Origin: Pseudoips prasinana
Lineage: Eukaryota; Arthropoda; Insecta; Lepidoptera; Nolidae
Length of the DNA stretch: 64,000 nt
Reading direction: 5' to 3'
Assembly: GCA_951640165.1 (NCBI GenBank)
Contig: OX621246.1
Location: 3,249,001-3,313,000 of the forward strand
Shown: in pieces, positions 20,536 through 30,471 of the stretch
Layout of the letters: each line of letters opens with the position of its first letter
Numbering within the stretch: the first letter of the stretch is position 1
The notes under the pieces: model-generated
The model's database searches: none
What the model was told of the DNA's origin: nothing
The model's input: only the letters and a program-made list of their open reading frames with translations
Program-made: the position numbers and the translations under genes

Positions 20536-20762
20536 CTGTGTGGTGACGGCATAGATTATCATCACCTCATCCCATCCTGTGGGGGGGTGTAAAACTCGAC
20601 CAAGGGAATACTTACCAGAGAACGGGCAGCAGCGTTTTTCTGTGAACTATGACCATCAAACTGCGATCGCAACACGTCTGCCAAGCGTGGCGATTATGGC
20701 ATATCCCTCATTCTTTGGGGAAGCTTTTGTCCAGCTGTGGATGAACTTTGGCTGACATGATG
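20536..20762 (+). mobile_element. SINE E, copy 2, with 9-bp target duplication
   Basis: AAGCCCTGG occurs at 20527-20535 and again at 20763-20771, exactly at the limits where this copy and the one at 10779 stop matching. This fixes the element at 227 bp. It starts CTGTGTGGTGACGGC and ends GCTGACATGATG. Confidence 0.85.
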
Positions 20763-21020
20763 AAGCCCTGGGTTGCACTGACTATATATAAACTAACCAC
20801 CAACCTAAACAAATAGTATTTGCCGAAATCTTGATTATTCGTTTTTTATTTCGGCAACATTTTGAGATAATCCCACGAACAGATTGGTTGTGAGGTTTGT
20901 TAAAAAATTAGTTATACTTATTTTTGCATGCGTTTTGTTAATCATGGTCATATGTGGTGCAATTAAAACAGGATGGATGGTACTTGATGCCAAATTTTAT
21001 AATATAAAAGCATAGATATA

Positions 21021-21197
21021 TCACACTAATATTATAAAGACGAAAGTTTGTGAGTGTGTATGTTTGTTACTTCTTCACGTCTAAACGGCTGGAGCGATTT
21101 TAATAAACTTTGATATGGAGTTAGCTGACACCCTGGATTAACACATAGGCTATAATTTATTAAATTTAACGCGGGTAAAACCGCGGGGCACAGCTAG
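21021..21197 (+). mobile_element. Non-autonomous Helitron with clean ends
   Basis: It starts A|TCACACTAATATTATAAAG and ends CGCGGGGCACAGCTAG|T. A hairpin (GCGGGTAAAACCGC) precedes the CTAG. The internal words CTTCTTCACGTCTAAACGGC and GGAGTTAGCTGACACCCTGG are shared with 49352-49529 and 50919-51103. Confidence 0.85.
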
Positions 21198-21539
21198 TTT
21201 TACATAAAGCTCACATAGTATGCAATTCTAACATTTTATTTTTTTAAACGTTTAAGGATATTGTGAATCAATTCTTCTGATCAACTCGCTTCTCGCTTAT
21301 GACTTACATCTCATCTTTGAATAAAGTAGAAAGTTAGAAACAAGCGCGGTTTTTACAGCGGGGTGTGTCTGCGGTCAACTAGAAAATCGGTGGAGTTTTC
21401 ACCTTTTCTTATTTAGCGGTGACCTATCCAGTAAAAGGATCTTGAGTTTATTTTACGTGGGTGCGGACGAGGTACAATATTATTTATAAAAAACAATTTT
21501 TTCAGATGTTTACAAATACATTAAATAAATAAAATGAAA

Positions 21540-21602
21540 TAAATAAAAAAGGTTTTTATTCACGTAGACTTTAAAAAAGCGCTTGTAAATAGTCATTATT
21601 AA
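21540..21602 (-). mobile_element. LINE 3' terminus scrap
   Basis: The 43-base end shared with 6272 and 11440 (GGTTTTTATTCACGTAGACT onward), preceded by a reversed A-rich tail. Confidence 0.6.
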
Positions 21603-21654
21603 AATACTTACGAATATAAATCTAATAACTAAAATATTAAGAAAACAAAACCCT

Positions 21655-21791
21655 ATTTGAATTTTTTTGTACTAGAGTTTACATGACGCTAATTGTACAT
21701 TTTTTAAATGAAACTATATTATTGTATTCTTGTACCCTATAATGTTTTAGTGTACAATAAAGAGTTATCTTATCTTATCTTATCTTATCTT
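21655..21791 (+). mobile_element. LINE 3' UTR with (TTATC)n tail
   Basis: It ends GTGTACAATAAAGAG followed by six TTATC-like units. The AATAAAGAG end plus a pentamer tail parallels 28195-28360. Confidence 0.65.
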
Positions 21792-21831
21792 GACGCCAGG
21801 CAAACTATACATTTTATATTAAATTAATCCC

Positions 21832-21993
21832 AGTATTGCGGGGTACTTTACAATCATATAATTGATGGACACAAAGTACATCCATCAGAACCACTATTCG
21901 GGGTCACACAAATTGTTATATTGCGCGGGAATTGAACCTGGGACACGAAGTGACGAGGCGACTGTCTTAACCGCTGCACCACACATGCAGTCA
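21832..21993 (-). mobile_element. SINE C
   Basis: It runs from the reversed tail GCGGGGTACTTTACAATC through TGGGTCACACAA-like body to a head with GGTTCAATTCCCGCGC and the terminal TGCAGTCA. Confidence 0.75.
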
Positions 21994-23142
21994 GCAGTTT
22001 ATTTTCTCTTGACTTCTAAATCACAAATCTGAGATGGTTTTTATGTCAGAATTTCACTGATCGCACTATATTAGTACAACATAAACACATTAATTACTGT
22101 GAAACCGCATAAGTCCATACTTAGCTCAGTTCAAGAGGTTAACAAGTTTTTATTAGTTTCCTTTGGGATTCCTAGTACCTGGACAAATGTTGTTATACCA
22201 GACGACTTCCAGAGCAGATGGGAATAATATGCAAAGTATGTACTTACATGCTTGTATGTCATCTCATTATAAGCTGGAAAGAATAAATTGTTAAAGATTT
22301 AACATAAAAGGAGACGGGGATTTCTGGGCCTGACTATAATAAGCTGAGATATGGTTTAAAAAAAGCGTTATATTTTCTATTTCAAACTGTAAAAAATTTA
22401 CCCAATTTACAATCTAGAAAATGAGAAATCTCAAAATAAGTTTAAGTCACGAATTAAATATTGGTTGTTAATTACTATAATCGATTAACGTTAATGAGCA
22501 CAAACAATGTAAAATAAAATCTCTTGCAACAGACACCAGATAACCAATTTAATCATAATAATTATTAAATACATTGTCATAATGTCATCAGTAAAAAATA
22601 TAATATCAAAAAATAAATAGAAATCATAATATCGGTTATCATTCAAATCGATTTAATAGTTATAGGCAACTATATTTTTAATCTATGCTGACAGTGACTG
22701 GTGACAGATTTTGAATCCTAATCTCTGATCGGTCACTCGTTTCTCGTATCGTTTAGTGCGTGTGTGATTTGAGTTGTTTTATTGTTTTTTTATATATCCC
22801 TCGACAACTGCATTCTCTCTACGGACTTCTGACATTGCTTAACGACTTTTGCTAACATACTGGACACGGATAATTATTAAATAGCAATCGCCCTTAATAA
22901 TCAGCTGTTTAGAATAGGTTGGTACATAACCTCCCTATTAAGTACTAAATCTTTTATAACTCTGCTCACAGATTGAAAAAATCCATGGATTTTTTTGTGA
23001 TTGGCTTATAATTTATAGACCCATTAATTGACACCACTTTTATCTTTTTACATCCGGGCCCAATATTGTATGAAAACGTATCCGTTTCCTTTAACGGTTT
23101 CATGTTAACTTTTAAGTAACTCATGCTATTTGGCATCTTTAT
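21994..23142. other. Low-repeat AT-rich DNA; weak promoter-like patch
   Basis: About 22680-22870 is repeat-free and contains GGTCACTCGTTTCTCGTATC and TTTAGTGCGTGTGTG, resembling an insect initiator and early 5' UTR. No donor or coding frame supports it. Confidence 0.25.
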
Positions 23143-23203
23143 GATGATGTAGCCCATCACTCGCCCACTGCAGGGCATGAGCCTCCTCTCACAATGAGTA
23201 TGT
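23143..23203 (-). mobile_element. LINE 3' tail scrap (CTGCAGGGCATGAGCC)
   Basis: GCCCACTGCAGGGCATGAGC and CTCCTCTCACAATGAG is a lepidopteran RTE-like LINE end I recognise, reversed. Confidence 0.5.
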
Positions 23204-23292
23204 ATATCGTCGCCTGGTACCCATAGTACAAGCTTTGCTTAGTTTGGGGCTGGGAAAATCTGTGTGACACTGTCCCTAGATATTAAATATTT
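23204..23292 (+). mobile_element. SINE A, 3' fragment
   Basis: GTATATCGTCGCCTGGTACC, then ATAGTACAAGCTTTGC and TGTGTGACACTGTCC match the SINE A tail. The head is absent. Confidence 0.7.
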
Positions 23293-23339
23293 ATAAAAAA
23301 AAGATATCTCGTATTTAAATACTTTACATTTTTTATGTT

Positions 23340-23420
23340 TTACCGTTATACATACATATACTCACGCCTGTTTTCTAGAGGGGTTGGCAGAGACGACGGA
23401 ATTCCAGTTGTCACGTTCTT
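23340..23420 (-). mobile_element. LINE tail fragment, reversed copy of 7575-7632
   Basis: ATACATACATATACTCACGC and AGAGGGGTTGGCAGAGAC are the complement of the words at 7575 and 24388. Confidence 0.5.
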
Positions 23421-23524
23421 TGCACACTTTGTACTTCTGACCGTAATACATTTATATAGTACCTACAGTTTTTGTACCGAATAATATATTTTAGATGCAA
23501 TAACAATAATGGCAGACCTATAAT

Positions 23525-23625
23525 GCGACATGGCTTAACGGCTGTTGTCTAATGACTACAGCTGAAACTTACAGTCTAGTACCCTTTGCACACTAGCACT
23601 AGCTATGGGCGCCTAATGTTCTTGT
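23525..23625 (-). mobile_element. 5S-derived SINE, 3' body fragment
   Basis: GACATGGCTTAACGGCTG and TCTAATGACTACAGC match the body of the full copies. The 5S-like part is not present. Confidence 0.5.
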
Positions 23626-23761
23626 ACTAAATATATAATAAAAGTGATAACGGAAAGTTAACTATATTCGCGTAGTGAAAAAAAACTTGAAGTTTTTTGG
23701 TAATGTTCCTTAGTAGCTACAAATCAAATTCAAATCGCGGGCGTAGTTCTTGAGGTGGTAG

Positions 23762-24254
23762 TAGAGATGTAAAATGACTGAATATGACTAATGTCATAAA
23801 CCTTAAATGACCGGTCATTTACTGTCAAATTCAGTCAATTTGACTCAAATATTATTGTCTATTCTCAACTACCACCCAATTATTTATTTATTTAGGTACC
23901 CAATTCAAAATATATGCAAGTTTAAATGAAGCAACGTTTTATTTTCTATTATATCATGAGAGGATAAGACGACATCAAAGTCGAAGCGCGAGGCGATGCG
24001 ACGTTGCCATTTTGTCTTAAATGCACGCATGATTAGAAATGTAAAATGATAATACTATAAGTCAAAAAAAACCACTTTTTGTTTCAATTTAGAAGTTGTA
24101 GACTTTTATCAACGACAAAAACTTAAAAGGTACTAAAATATTACTGAAATCAAATTGACTGAAAATGACTATGACAGTTAATGACCATTTTTGACCAATT
24201 TGACCGTAAATGACAGTCAGTCTAATTCAGTCACTTTAGTCATTTTCAACACTA
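23762..24254. mobile_element. Non-autonomous hAT-type element with 8-bp target duplication
   Basis: The 8-bp sequence GGTGGTAG flanks it at 23754-23761 and 24255-24262. The ends are imperfect inverted repeats: TAGAGATGTAAAATGACT on the left and TAGTGTTGAAAATGACT reading in from the right. Both end regions are rich in TGAC/GTCA words, as expected of subterminal transposase sites. At 493 bp with no transposase frame, it is non-autonomous. Confidence 0.85.
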
Positions 24255-24387
24255 GGTGGTAGCAATACTACCATGTCAAGCACTGTGCGATAACGTATAA
24301 ATGTGACAATTCAAACAAAAAAATATATAAAGGTATATATGATTATCGCTATGAAACCCAGCAATATAATCATGGAAATAAAAATAT

Positions 24388-24442
24388 AAGTCTCTGCCTA
24401 CCCCTCTGGGAAATTGGCATGAGTATCTATGTATGTATTAAA
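24388..24442 (+). mobile_element. LINE tail fragment (CTACCCCTCTGGGAAA)
   Basis: Third copy of the end described at 7575-7632. It terminates in TATGTATGTATT. Confidence 0.55.
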
Positions 24443-24821
24443 ATATAATGTATGTAATAATAATAACACCCTCAAGTTTATCACTTACCATCTATTCTGT
24501 CTTAGTTCTTGATTACAATCGTTTGATAGCTAATTGAAGTCGGAATAACATTTAAGGTACCAAAACAACAGCTAACACACAAACAGGTTAATAAACCACA
24601 AATTAAAAGAAATCGATTTTATTTTAGCACATAATTAACAATAAAGACTGCGTGTTTCCAATCAATGTTGTAAAAGTGTCAAGACTCGAGATACGGTTTT
24701 AATGATTTTGTTGCATATATTGATGTTTCGATGCAATAAAAGGACAATGAAACATTTGTTTGGATGTTTGCTTGTATAAATTAATATATATACCTACAAA
24801 AATATAAAGTATAACATAATA
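24443..24821. other. AT-rich, no recognised element
   Basis: No boxes, tails or splice-bounded frames were seen. Confidence 0.4.
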
Positions 24822-25078
24822 ATAATATCTTGGGACATTATTCGTCCCAAGCTAAGCAGAGCTTGTACTATGGAAACCAAATAACTGATATATTACATAT
24901 ACTACTTTTTTTGTAAGTACATACTCCTACTTACATAGATAATTACAACCAGACTCAAGACAAATATACATGTTCATGCAAACAAATATCTGTCCTGGGG
25001 CTCTACCGGCTAAGTCGCCGAACATCGATTTCTTAAATGGCGTTCAAATAAATAAAGGTTAAAAATGACTTAATAAAT
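24822..25078 (-). mobile_element. SINE B variant with an extra 5' module
   Basis: The tail and body are SINE B (CCAAGCTAAGCAGAGCTTG, GTTCATGCAAACAAATATC). Beyond the body the reverse strand has CGGCTAAGTCGCCGAACATC and a GTTCAAATAAATAAAGG module that recurs at 54811-54900, next to another SINE B. Confidence 0.65.
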
Positions 25079-25109
25079 CGTTAAATAAACCTATAAAGGT
25101 TTGGAGTAT

Positions 25110-25365
25110 AATAATACCTATAATACCTAGGGACAATGTCACACAGATCATCCTATCCCCAAACTAAGCAAAGCTTGTACTATGCGTACCAGGTGACGAT
25201 ATACATACTTATAAAGATAGATAAATAATTAAATACATAGAAAACATCCATGACTAAGAAACCAATATTCGTGCTCATTACACCAATATTTGCACTTACC
25301 GGGATACGAACCCAGGATCACCAGCTTCATAGGCAGGAGCACTACCAACTAGACTATGGTGACCG
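25110..25365 (-). mobile_element. SINE A, full length
   Basis: It runs from the reversed tail (GACAATGTCACACAGATCAT) to the tRNA-like head (GGGATACGAACCCAGGATCA, then ACCAACTAGACTATGGTG). It is somewhat diverged from the copies at 44930 and 53229. Confidence 0.85.
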
Positions 25366-25734
25366 TCAAATACATTACCGTCGTATAAAAACCAAGTCCA
25401 TAACATAAAGTCACCAAGCTACTAGTATCTTAACCAGTGCGCCAAATGTGCAGTAATAATTAACCTATCAGGAATGATGAAACGGCACATTATAAAGCTT
25501 GTAATTTAATTAAATCCGCAATAATGCTTGTTTAGTTATAATTCTGTGTATTTAGTCCATACCCTAGGGATTACCACGAGGCATTGAAATCCAAAGGAAA
25601 CCAGTTAATCAATAATGGTTATATTATTGTTGTGCTAATCTGTTAAATTAAACCTAGTGTACACTCGTATAATTGTGGTAGCTAGCTGCAACGGTTTAAA
25701 TGAGGAGCCGTGCACAATGATGTCCGCGTCCCGG
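25366..25734. other. Unassigned, with a SINE C scrap
   Basis: ATCTTAACCAGTGCGCC at 25427-25443 matches the reversed SINE C head. The rest is unassigned. Confidence 0.4.
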
Positions 25735-25895
25735 CCGAGTCTCACTGGAGTCTAGCCAATTGCGCAGGACATATTATAAATATAGGGACACTTTCTATTC
25801 CTTAACTCTCATAATCCGATGGGATGACTAGCGACACGACCGGAAAGAGGTCAGGTATAGCCTTTAAAATCCGCTCGGAATATTACACTTTTTTA
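25735..25895 (-). mobile_element. SINE D, 3' part
   Basis: It contains the reverse complement of GACCTCTTTCCGGTCGTGTC, of ATCGGATTATGAGAG and of ATAATATGTCCTGCGCAATT. The tRNA-like head is missing. Confidence 0.75.
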
Positions 25896-25924
25896 TAAAA
25901 TATTTTTAAATAGACATCAAAGGT

Positions 25925-26190
25925 GAAATTAATCAATTTTTATATCAAAATTACCCGAGCGTATCTGAATACGTTTTTCGCTATTAGAGAAGTAGATTAG
26001 GTTAGGTTAGAACTACGATCATACAACGCTCGCGCCGAGTGAGCGAAGTGAGCATGCCGCATTTGAAGCCGGCAAACTCCAGAAAGAATATTATTTACAC
26101 CATCAATCCACTTTACATTATGTATATTATAATTTATGATAACTATTTTGCTATGCAATTAGTATGTTTACTTTGAATACAGATTATTTA
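25925..26190 (+). repeat. Unclassified interspersed repeat, copy 2
   Basis: It matches 2040-2370 in two ordered blocks (TATATCAAAATTACC and CGTTTTTCGCTATTAGA; GATAACTATTTTGCTATGCA). Between them lies GCGCCGAGTGAGCGAAGTGA, absent from copy 1. Confidence 0.5.
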
Positions 26191-26608
26191 AAGATTTTTT
26201 TATTTGGAGATAAATACTACACTTTTTTATTAACTTAGGTATAACATTGTATATGTAGTTCTGACAGCATTTTCCCACTAGTGACTAACGCTTGTGCAAT
26301 GTGCATTCCCTCTAAACAACCGGTATAGTGCGGCATCTGCCTCCACCCGTTAATGAGTGGCTAAGATTTATTTAACCTTATTCCCTCACTTTTTATGCTT
26401 ATCTCTCAGAGAAAGCCTTAGTTTATATGCGTTGAGGCTCATTACATTATTTGTTTTGGTAGAATAGTTTACTGAAGAAGATATAGTTTGTTTAGGAAAT
26501 TGCACAGAAAATAAAAATACAAACAAACATAACACGAAAAAATGTAAAATAACTTAATATTCGCTTTAGTCCGAAATCATCGCCATCTTTCATTGGAGTC
26601 CATAAGAA

Positions 26609-26643
26609 TCACCATGCGTGATTCGTATGGACAATTTACGTCA
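26609..26643. repeat. Short hairpin
   Basis: GTCCATAAGAATCAC pairs with GTGATTCGTATGGAC with one mismatch around a 5-base loop. Confidence 0.6.
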
Positions 26644-26799
26644 CGGTCAGTAGAAGTGTTTAAGAATTTATGATCATATAATCATACGAAAAAATTCAAA
26701 AGCTTTGAAACAAAATTGAAAAAAGAATACTATAATTGGCCTAAGTTAAACCACAAAGTAATGTGATTATCCGGATAGCAGCCAATGGCTAGTTTATTT

Positions 26800-26950
26800 A
26801 TGGGTACTCATAACTTAGTTTCGAAGATGTTGAAACCGCTCAGTAGGCCTTTGTCATAGCTTAACGACGACTGTTGTATAATGACTACAGATAGGACCTT
26901 ACCACTGAAAAAATAAACCACTAAAGCGGTCACCCATCTATAAATGGCAA
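26800..26950 (-). mobile_element. 5S-derived SINE, part
   Basis: AAGCGGTCACCCATCTATAA at 26925-26944 is the reversed 5S-like box region. The body continues to AGTAGGCCTTTGTCATAGC. The terminal head is missing. Confidence 0.6.
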
Positions 26951-27152
26951 AAATTATATGTATCTAGGTAGGAACTAGGACCCGTTCCTGCTCAATTGTG
27001 TTGAAAATAACATACGCTTCATGTCACTTGCTGATAATGAAGCTTTATAAAGGTGAAAGAAGTTTTTAAATTTGTGTCGATGTTTTAGTTTATCCATTAC
27101 AAGAAACATGACAAATGTTATCTCATCTTTTTGTAATTCTATAGTTCAGAAC

Positions 27153-27411
27153 AGGCGCTCATAGCCAGATTTTCTGACCGGTCCGTAAATGATCGACGAA
27201 GTTAAGCAACTAGGCTCGCGGTCAGTCCATAAATAGGTGACCGCCAAAGATGTTTAATTTTTGAGCGTCTCCGTGCTTTGGAGGGCATGTTGAGCTGTCA
27301 GTCCAGCCATTAGGCAACAGTCGTTAAGCCATGTCAGAGGCCTACTGGGCCGCTGGAACAACTCTGACACTAGAGTAACCATGCCCATACGATAAGTAAT
27401 TAAGTAAGTAT
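27153..27411 (+). mobile_element. 5S-rRNA-derived SINE, best full-length copy
   Basis: The head begins CAGGCGCTCATAGCCA and continues GATCGACGAAGTTAAGCAAC, CTCGCGGTCAGTCC and GGTGACCGCC. Eukaryotic 5S rRNA has, in the same order and spacing, GATCACCGAAGTTAAGCAAC, GCGCGGTTAGTACT and ATGGGTGACCGC. These are the A box, intermediate element and C box of the RNA polymerase III promoter. A body of about 150 bp follows (GAGCGTCTCCGTGCTTTGGA, AACAGTCGTTAAGCCATGTC, CTCTGACACTAGAGTAACC). It ends GATAAGTAATTAAGTAAGTA. About twelve copies, on both strands, lie in the window. Confidence 0.8.
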
Positions 27412-28194
27412 TATAGTTTAGAAGTTACGATTCCTAATGTATCGTAAATGCTTCTGTGCATAGCTTTAGGTAAATGCAAAATCATTACTGAAGCTTTGAT
27501 ATAAAATTGGCTATATATATCCTTATTATTGATAATGATCATAATAACATTTCACTGAACAGCTTTAATTTATTAATCATTGATACGTTTATGACCCCTA
27601 TTTCATAATTACAGAGCAAAATAACTTAATATGGACTGTGATATTAATTTAAAGATCAGGAAATTCCTGAGTTATTATTACACAATAAAACCTTTTATGG
27701 TTATCAAATTCTTGTAGTGCAATGCGTATTTTAATTAAAATTAAGTGCCGTGGTCTTATTGTAAATCATTATTCCGTAAATTATTGTATTAAGGCGCTGT
27801 AGGGCTTGTGAAATATGCTTTTAACAAATAATGTACCTACAATAGAATAGAAAACTAATTAAAGATAATTTATATTGTTCACAGTATGAAACATAATCTT
27901 TTGGTGTTTTTAAAAAATACGCAAACAACCTTCTGCTTTTTATTTCTTTTATTTTGTTAAATAATAACAGGTAACTCACGTTATTAATTTTATGTTGGAT
28001 TCGACCAACAGTTTCCACCTTTTCGGAAGAACATCTTCAGGGCGAAAGCGCTCCACCCGACGTCTCGTTTTGTCGTAACGTGTGAGCACCAGTTCGTTGG
28101 AGATGATCTCTTAGAGATTTCGAAACTATTGGCCGAATACAAGTTTATAAAACTAATTATGTTTATAAACACACCTACTTCTAGGTATAAGTTA
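27412..28194. other. AT-rich DNA with one GC-richer unclassified patch
   Basis: 28000-28110 is GC-richer (CAGTTTCCACCTTTTCGGAA, TCCACCCGACGTCTCG). It looks like a fragment of an unrecognised repeat and shares GAGCACCAGTTCG with about 13968. Confidence 0.3.
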
Positions 28195-28362
28195 ATGTTC
28201 AGCTCCTATCCATCCTAAGGTTGCCTGGAAGAGATCGCTTTATGCGATAAGACCGCCCTTTGTACAACTTGTCTATGTAATATCTCATGTTGTATTTATT
28301 TTTATGGTGTACAATAAAGAGTATTCTATTCCATTCTATACTATTCTATTCTACGTTGTAAT
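28195..28362 (+). mobile_element. LINE 3' UTR with (ATTCT)n tail
   Basis: GGTTGCCTGGAAGAGATCGC and GCGATAAGACCGCCC run into TACAATAAAGAG, then ATTCT-like pentamers. It is the same family as 15230-15445. Confidence 0.75.
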
Positions 28363-28374
28363 TTTTCATCAAAA

Positions 28375-28522
28375 TAGTCGTATCTACCCGGCAAATTTGG
28401 GTGATGAGCAAGATCGTTTGTGTCTGGGTGTAATTTATCTTTAACATATATTTAGTATAGACTCCTCCTAGTTTGGAATTAGAGGGCACTGGTTATTTGT
28501 CCAAAGATATTTTATTTATTCA
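28375..28522 (+). mobile_element. tRNA-derived SINE, decayed
   Basis: GGTGATGAGCAAGATCGTTT, GTCTGGGTGTAATTTATC and the decayed common tail CCTAGTTTGGAATTAGAGG. The head is almost lost. Confidence 0.55.
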
Positions 28523-29060
28523 GATTTATTTGATGGCTTTTATTACATTTCTAGAAAAATAAATAAAAATACTACATCAAATTAAATCAAAATACATATT
28601 ATAGATATATTATTCCAGATTTACGAATAAAACATGGTAAAATGTAACGTTATGCCAAATTTATTTTTCAGTCGCAATAATTAAACAATAGCTAGTTAGG
28701 GTAGCTCTCCTTCGCAGAATATCACTACTAACATAATATGTATATTTTAATCTTAATTATTATTGCTCTATTGGTTTTATTTTGTTTTGTATGAAATAGT
28801 ATTAAATGAAATAAACTGTAATTAAATAAATGCGAAGCGATACCAACTAAGACCCCCACAATATAAACTTATCTGAATATACGCGCATCATGGCTCATCC
28901 CTACTAAAGCTGCGTGGGCGCATGCACGTGTTATTCCTGTGAAGCGCAGTAAGACCACTTGTGTTCACCGTTTAAAGCTCTCTATGTTTTTTATTAACAA
29001 AGAGCTTTCTCTTCATTAGGCATAATTAAAACTGTCTAGTGCAGTTTATGAGATTTAGCC
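28523..29060. other. AT-rich, no recognised element
   Basis: 28840-29000 is less AT-rich but has no open frame or repeat match. Confidence 0.4.
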
Positions 29061-29150
29061 TGCTGATAGACAGATATACGGGCGGACATCGGTGTCTTAT
29101 TAATAGGATTCCGTTGGCGCCCCTCAGTAACGAAACCCTAAACAAACTAA
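29061..29150 (+). repeat. Fragment of a common lepidopteran repeat end
   Basis: GGGCGGACATCGGTGTCTTA, TTAATAGGATTCCGTTGGC and CGAAACCCTAAAC resemble a repeat end with GTACGGAACCCTAAA. 34704-34790 carries a related end. Confidence 0.4.
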
Positions 29151-29160
29151 AAAACTAAGA

Positions 29161-29230
29161 ATCATCATCATCATCATATCAGCCGAAAGACGTCCACTGC
29201 TGGACAAAGGCCTCCCCAAAGATCTCCACA
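29161..29230 (-). mobile_element. RTE-like LINE 3' tail
   Basis: TCATCATCATCATATCAGCC, GACGTCCACTGCTGGAC and AAAGGCCTCCCCAAAGATC are the reversed LINE end, with four ATG-type tail units. Confidence 0.75.
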
Positions 29231-29387
29231 ATATAAAGAACAAACAACTATGCAAAAGAAAATCCACTGATAATTAACATATATTTTTTAAATAACCACA
29301 ATAAATAAATATAAATTGAATTATTAGCTAACACGATTCAACATTATTTCGTAATAATAATCCACGTAATTCTAGAGACGGGTATGA

Positions 29388-29556
29388 AACCAGTTGCACT
29401 TACTGGTCCGTATATGCTCGTTGAGGTAAAGTACCTCGGCACGGAGTCAGTTTTTAGATGGATAACCGTCAAAGCATCCTTTGGAGAGCACGTTAAGAGA
29501 CCGATCCTATTGTTCTTGTTAGACAACATTAATTAAGCCATACATACTGGGTGGCT
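29388..29556 (+). mobile_element. 5S-derived SINE, strongly diverged
   Basis: CTTACTGGTCCGTATATGC, AGATGGATAACCGTCAAAGC and TTTGGAGAGCACGTTAAGAG follow the order of the full copy. Confidence 0.5.
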
Positions 29557-29576
29557 TATTTAAAAAAAATCTGGAT

Positions 29577-29700
29577 GGGTTTGGCTTGACCACAATCTGA
29601 CCTGATGGTAAGTAAAGATGTGGTCTAAGGGGGACCGCGTGTACCCATAAGATGCCTGTTCACTCCAGTCTTGATTTATAAACCTACAAATAAAATGAAT
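29577..29700. repeat. Lepidopteran repeat fragment (CTGACCTGATGGTAAG)
   Basis: AATCTGACCTGATGGTAAGT and GATGCCTGTTCACTCCAG are words I recognise from lepidopteran LINE-associated repeats. The class cannot be settled from this piece. Confidence 0.4.
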
Positions 29701-29949
29701 ATATCCCCAATATAGCCACAGAATTTCATCAGATCTAATGCGGAAGTTCAAATCTAGGTAAAAGCTTGAATGGAGTCGTAAACTGTAACTCATGCGATGT
29801 TATAATCAAGATTTTATTGCTTAATTAGTGCAGGTTAGGTGTTCATAGCTTCAATGACCATTCGGTAGAGAAGGCGTAATTTAAAATTGAAATGTTGTGT
29901 TAATTGTTTGAGTTAGCAATCAACTTATATCACTTGACTGCTTTGTTTC

Positions 29950-29989
29950 ACTATTTGGAAGGAAAGAGACCTTTCCCTGCAAATAGTGA
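29950..29989. repeat. Short hairpin
   Basis: CACTATTTGGAAGGAAAG pairs with CTTTCCCTGCAAATAGTG with two mismatches over a 4-base loop. Confidence 0.55.
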
Positions 29990-30414
29990 GGTCCTGACGA
30001 GGTTACGAATCCGCTTATTACTATTTTGTTTGATTTGGCAGTAAATTGGCACTGGCACTGGCATAAAGAAAACTCTTGGTACTAGCCCGAAGACGGTAAA
30101 ATGTTTTGTAGAGCGCGTAAATGGCCCATAAACAAAAATTCCTCGATCGTTATCGTTACTGCTATCGTAGTGCGACAGTTGCAAAAAAACATCCTGAAAC
30201 ACGATGGGTTTGATTCATTTATTCCGTAAAAATATTATTATTATTTAATATCAGACAGCCAGTTAAAAATAACTGATAAATGCCGATTAATTAATGTAAT
30301 TTTTATACCCGTTTATATTTCATTGTCGTCCCTTTCCAGTTTCAGATTAGTCTTAATATTATCATTGAGGGGTCGAATCGCAACCCATTAAAAATAAAAA
30401 AAATTATAATATAA
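29990..30414. other. Unassigned
   Basis: It includes a short duplication, GGCACTGGCACTGGCA, at 30046-30061. Confidence 0.35.
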
Positions 30415-30471
30415 ATACTAGTAATATAGAGGACATTCGTTAGTAACGAATGTCCTCTATATTACTAGTAT
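30415..30471. repeat. Perfect 57-base palindrome
   Basis: Arms of 28 bp starting ATACTAGTAATATAGAGGAC and ending in ATTCGTTA meet over a single G, with no mismatch. Confidence 0.9.

Noticed and set aside
22690..22870. Second promoter
   Set aside because: Only an initiator-like word supports it. There is no CpG enrichment or donor comparable to 8690-9689.
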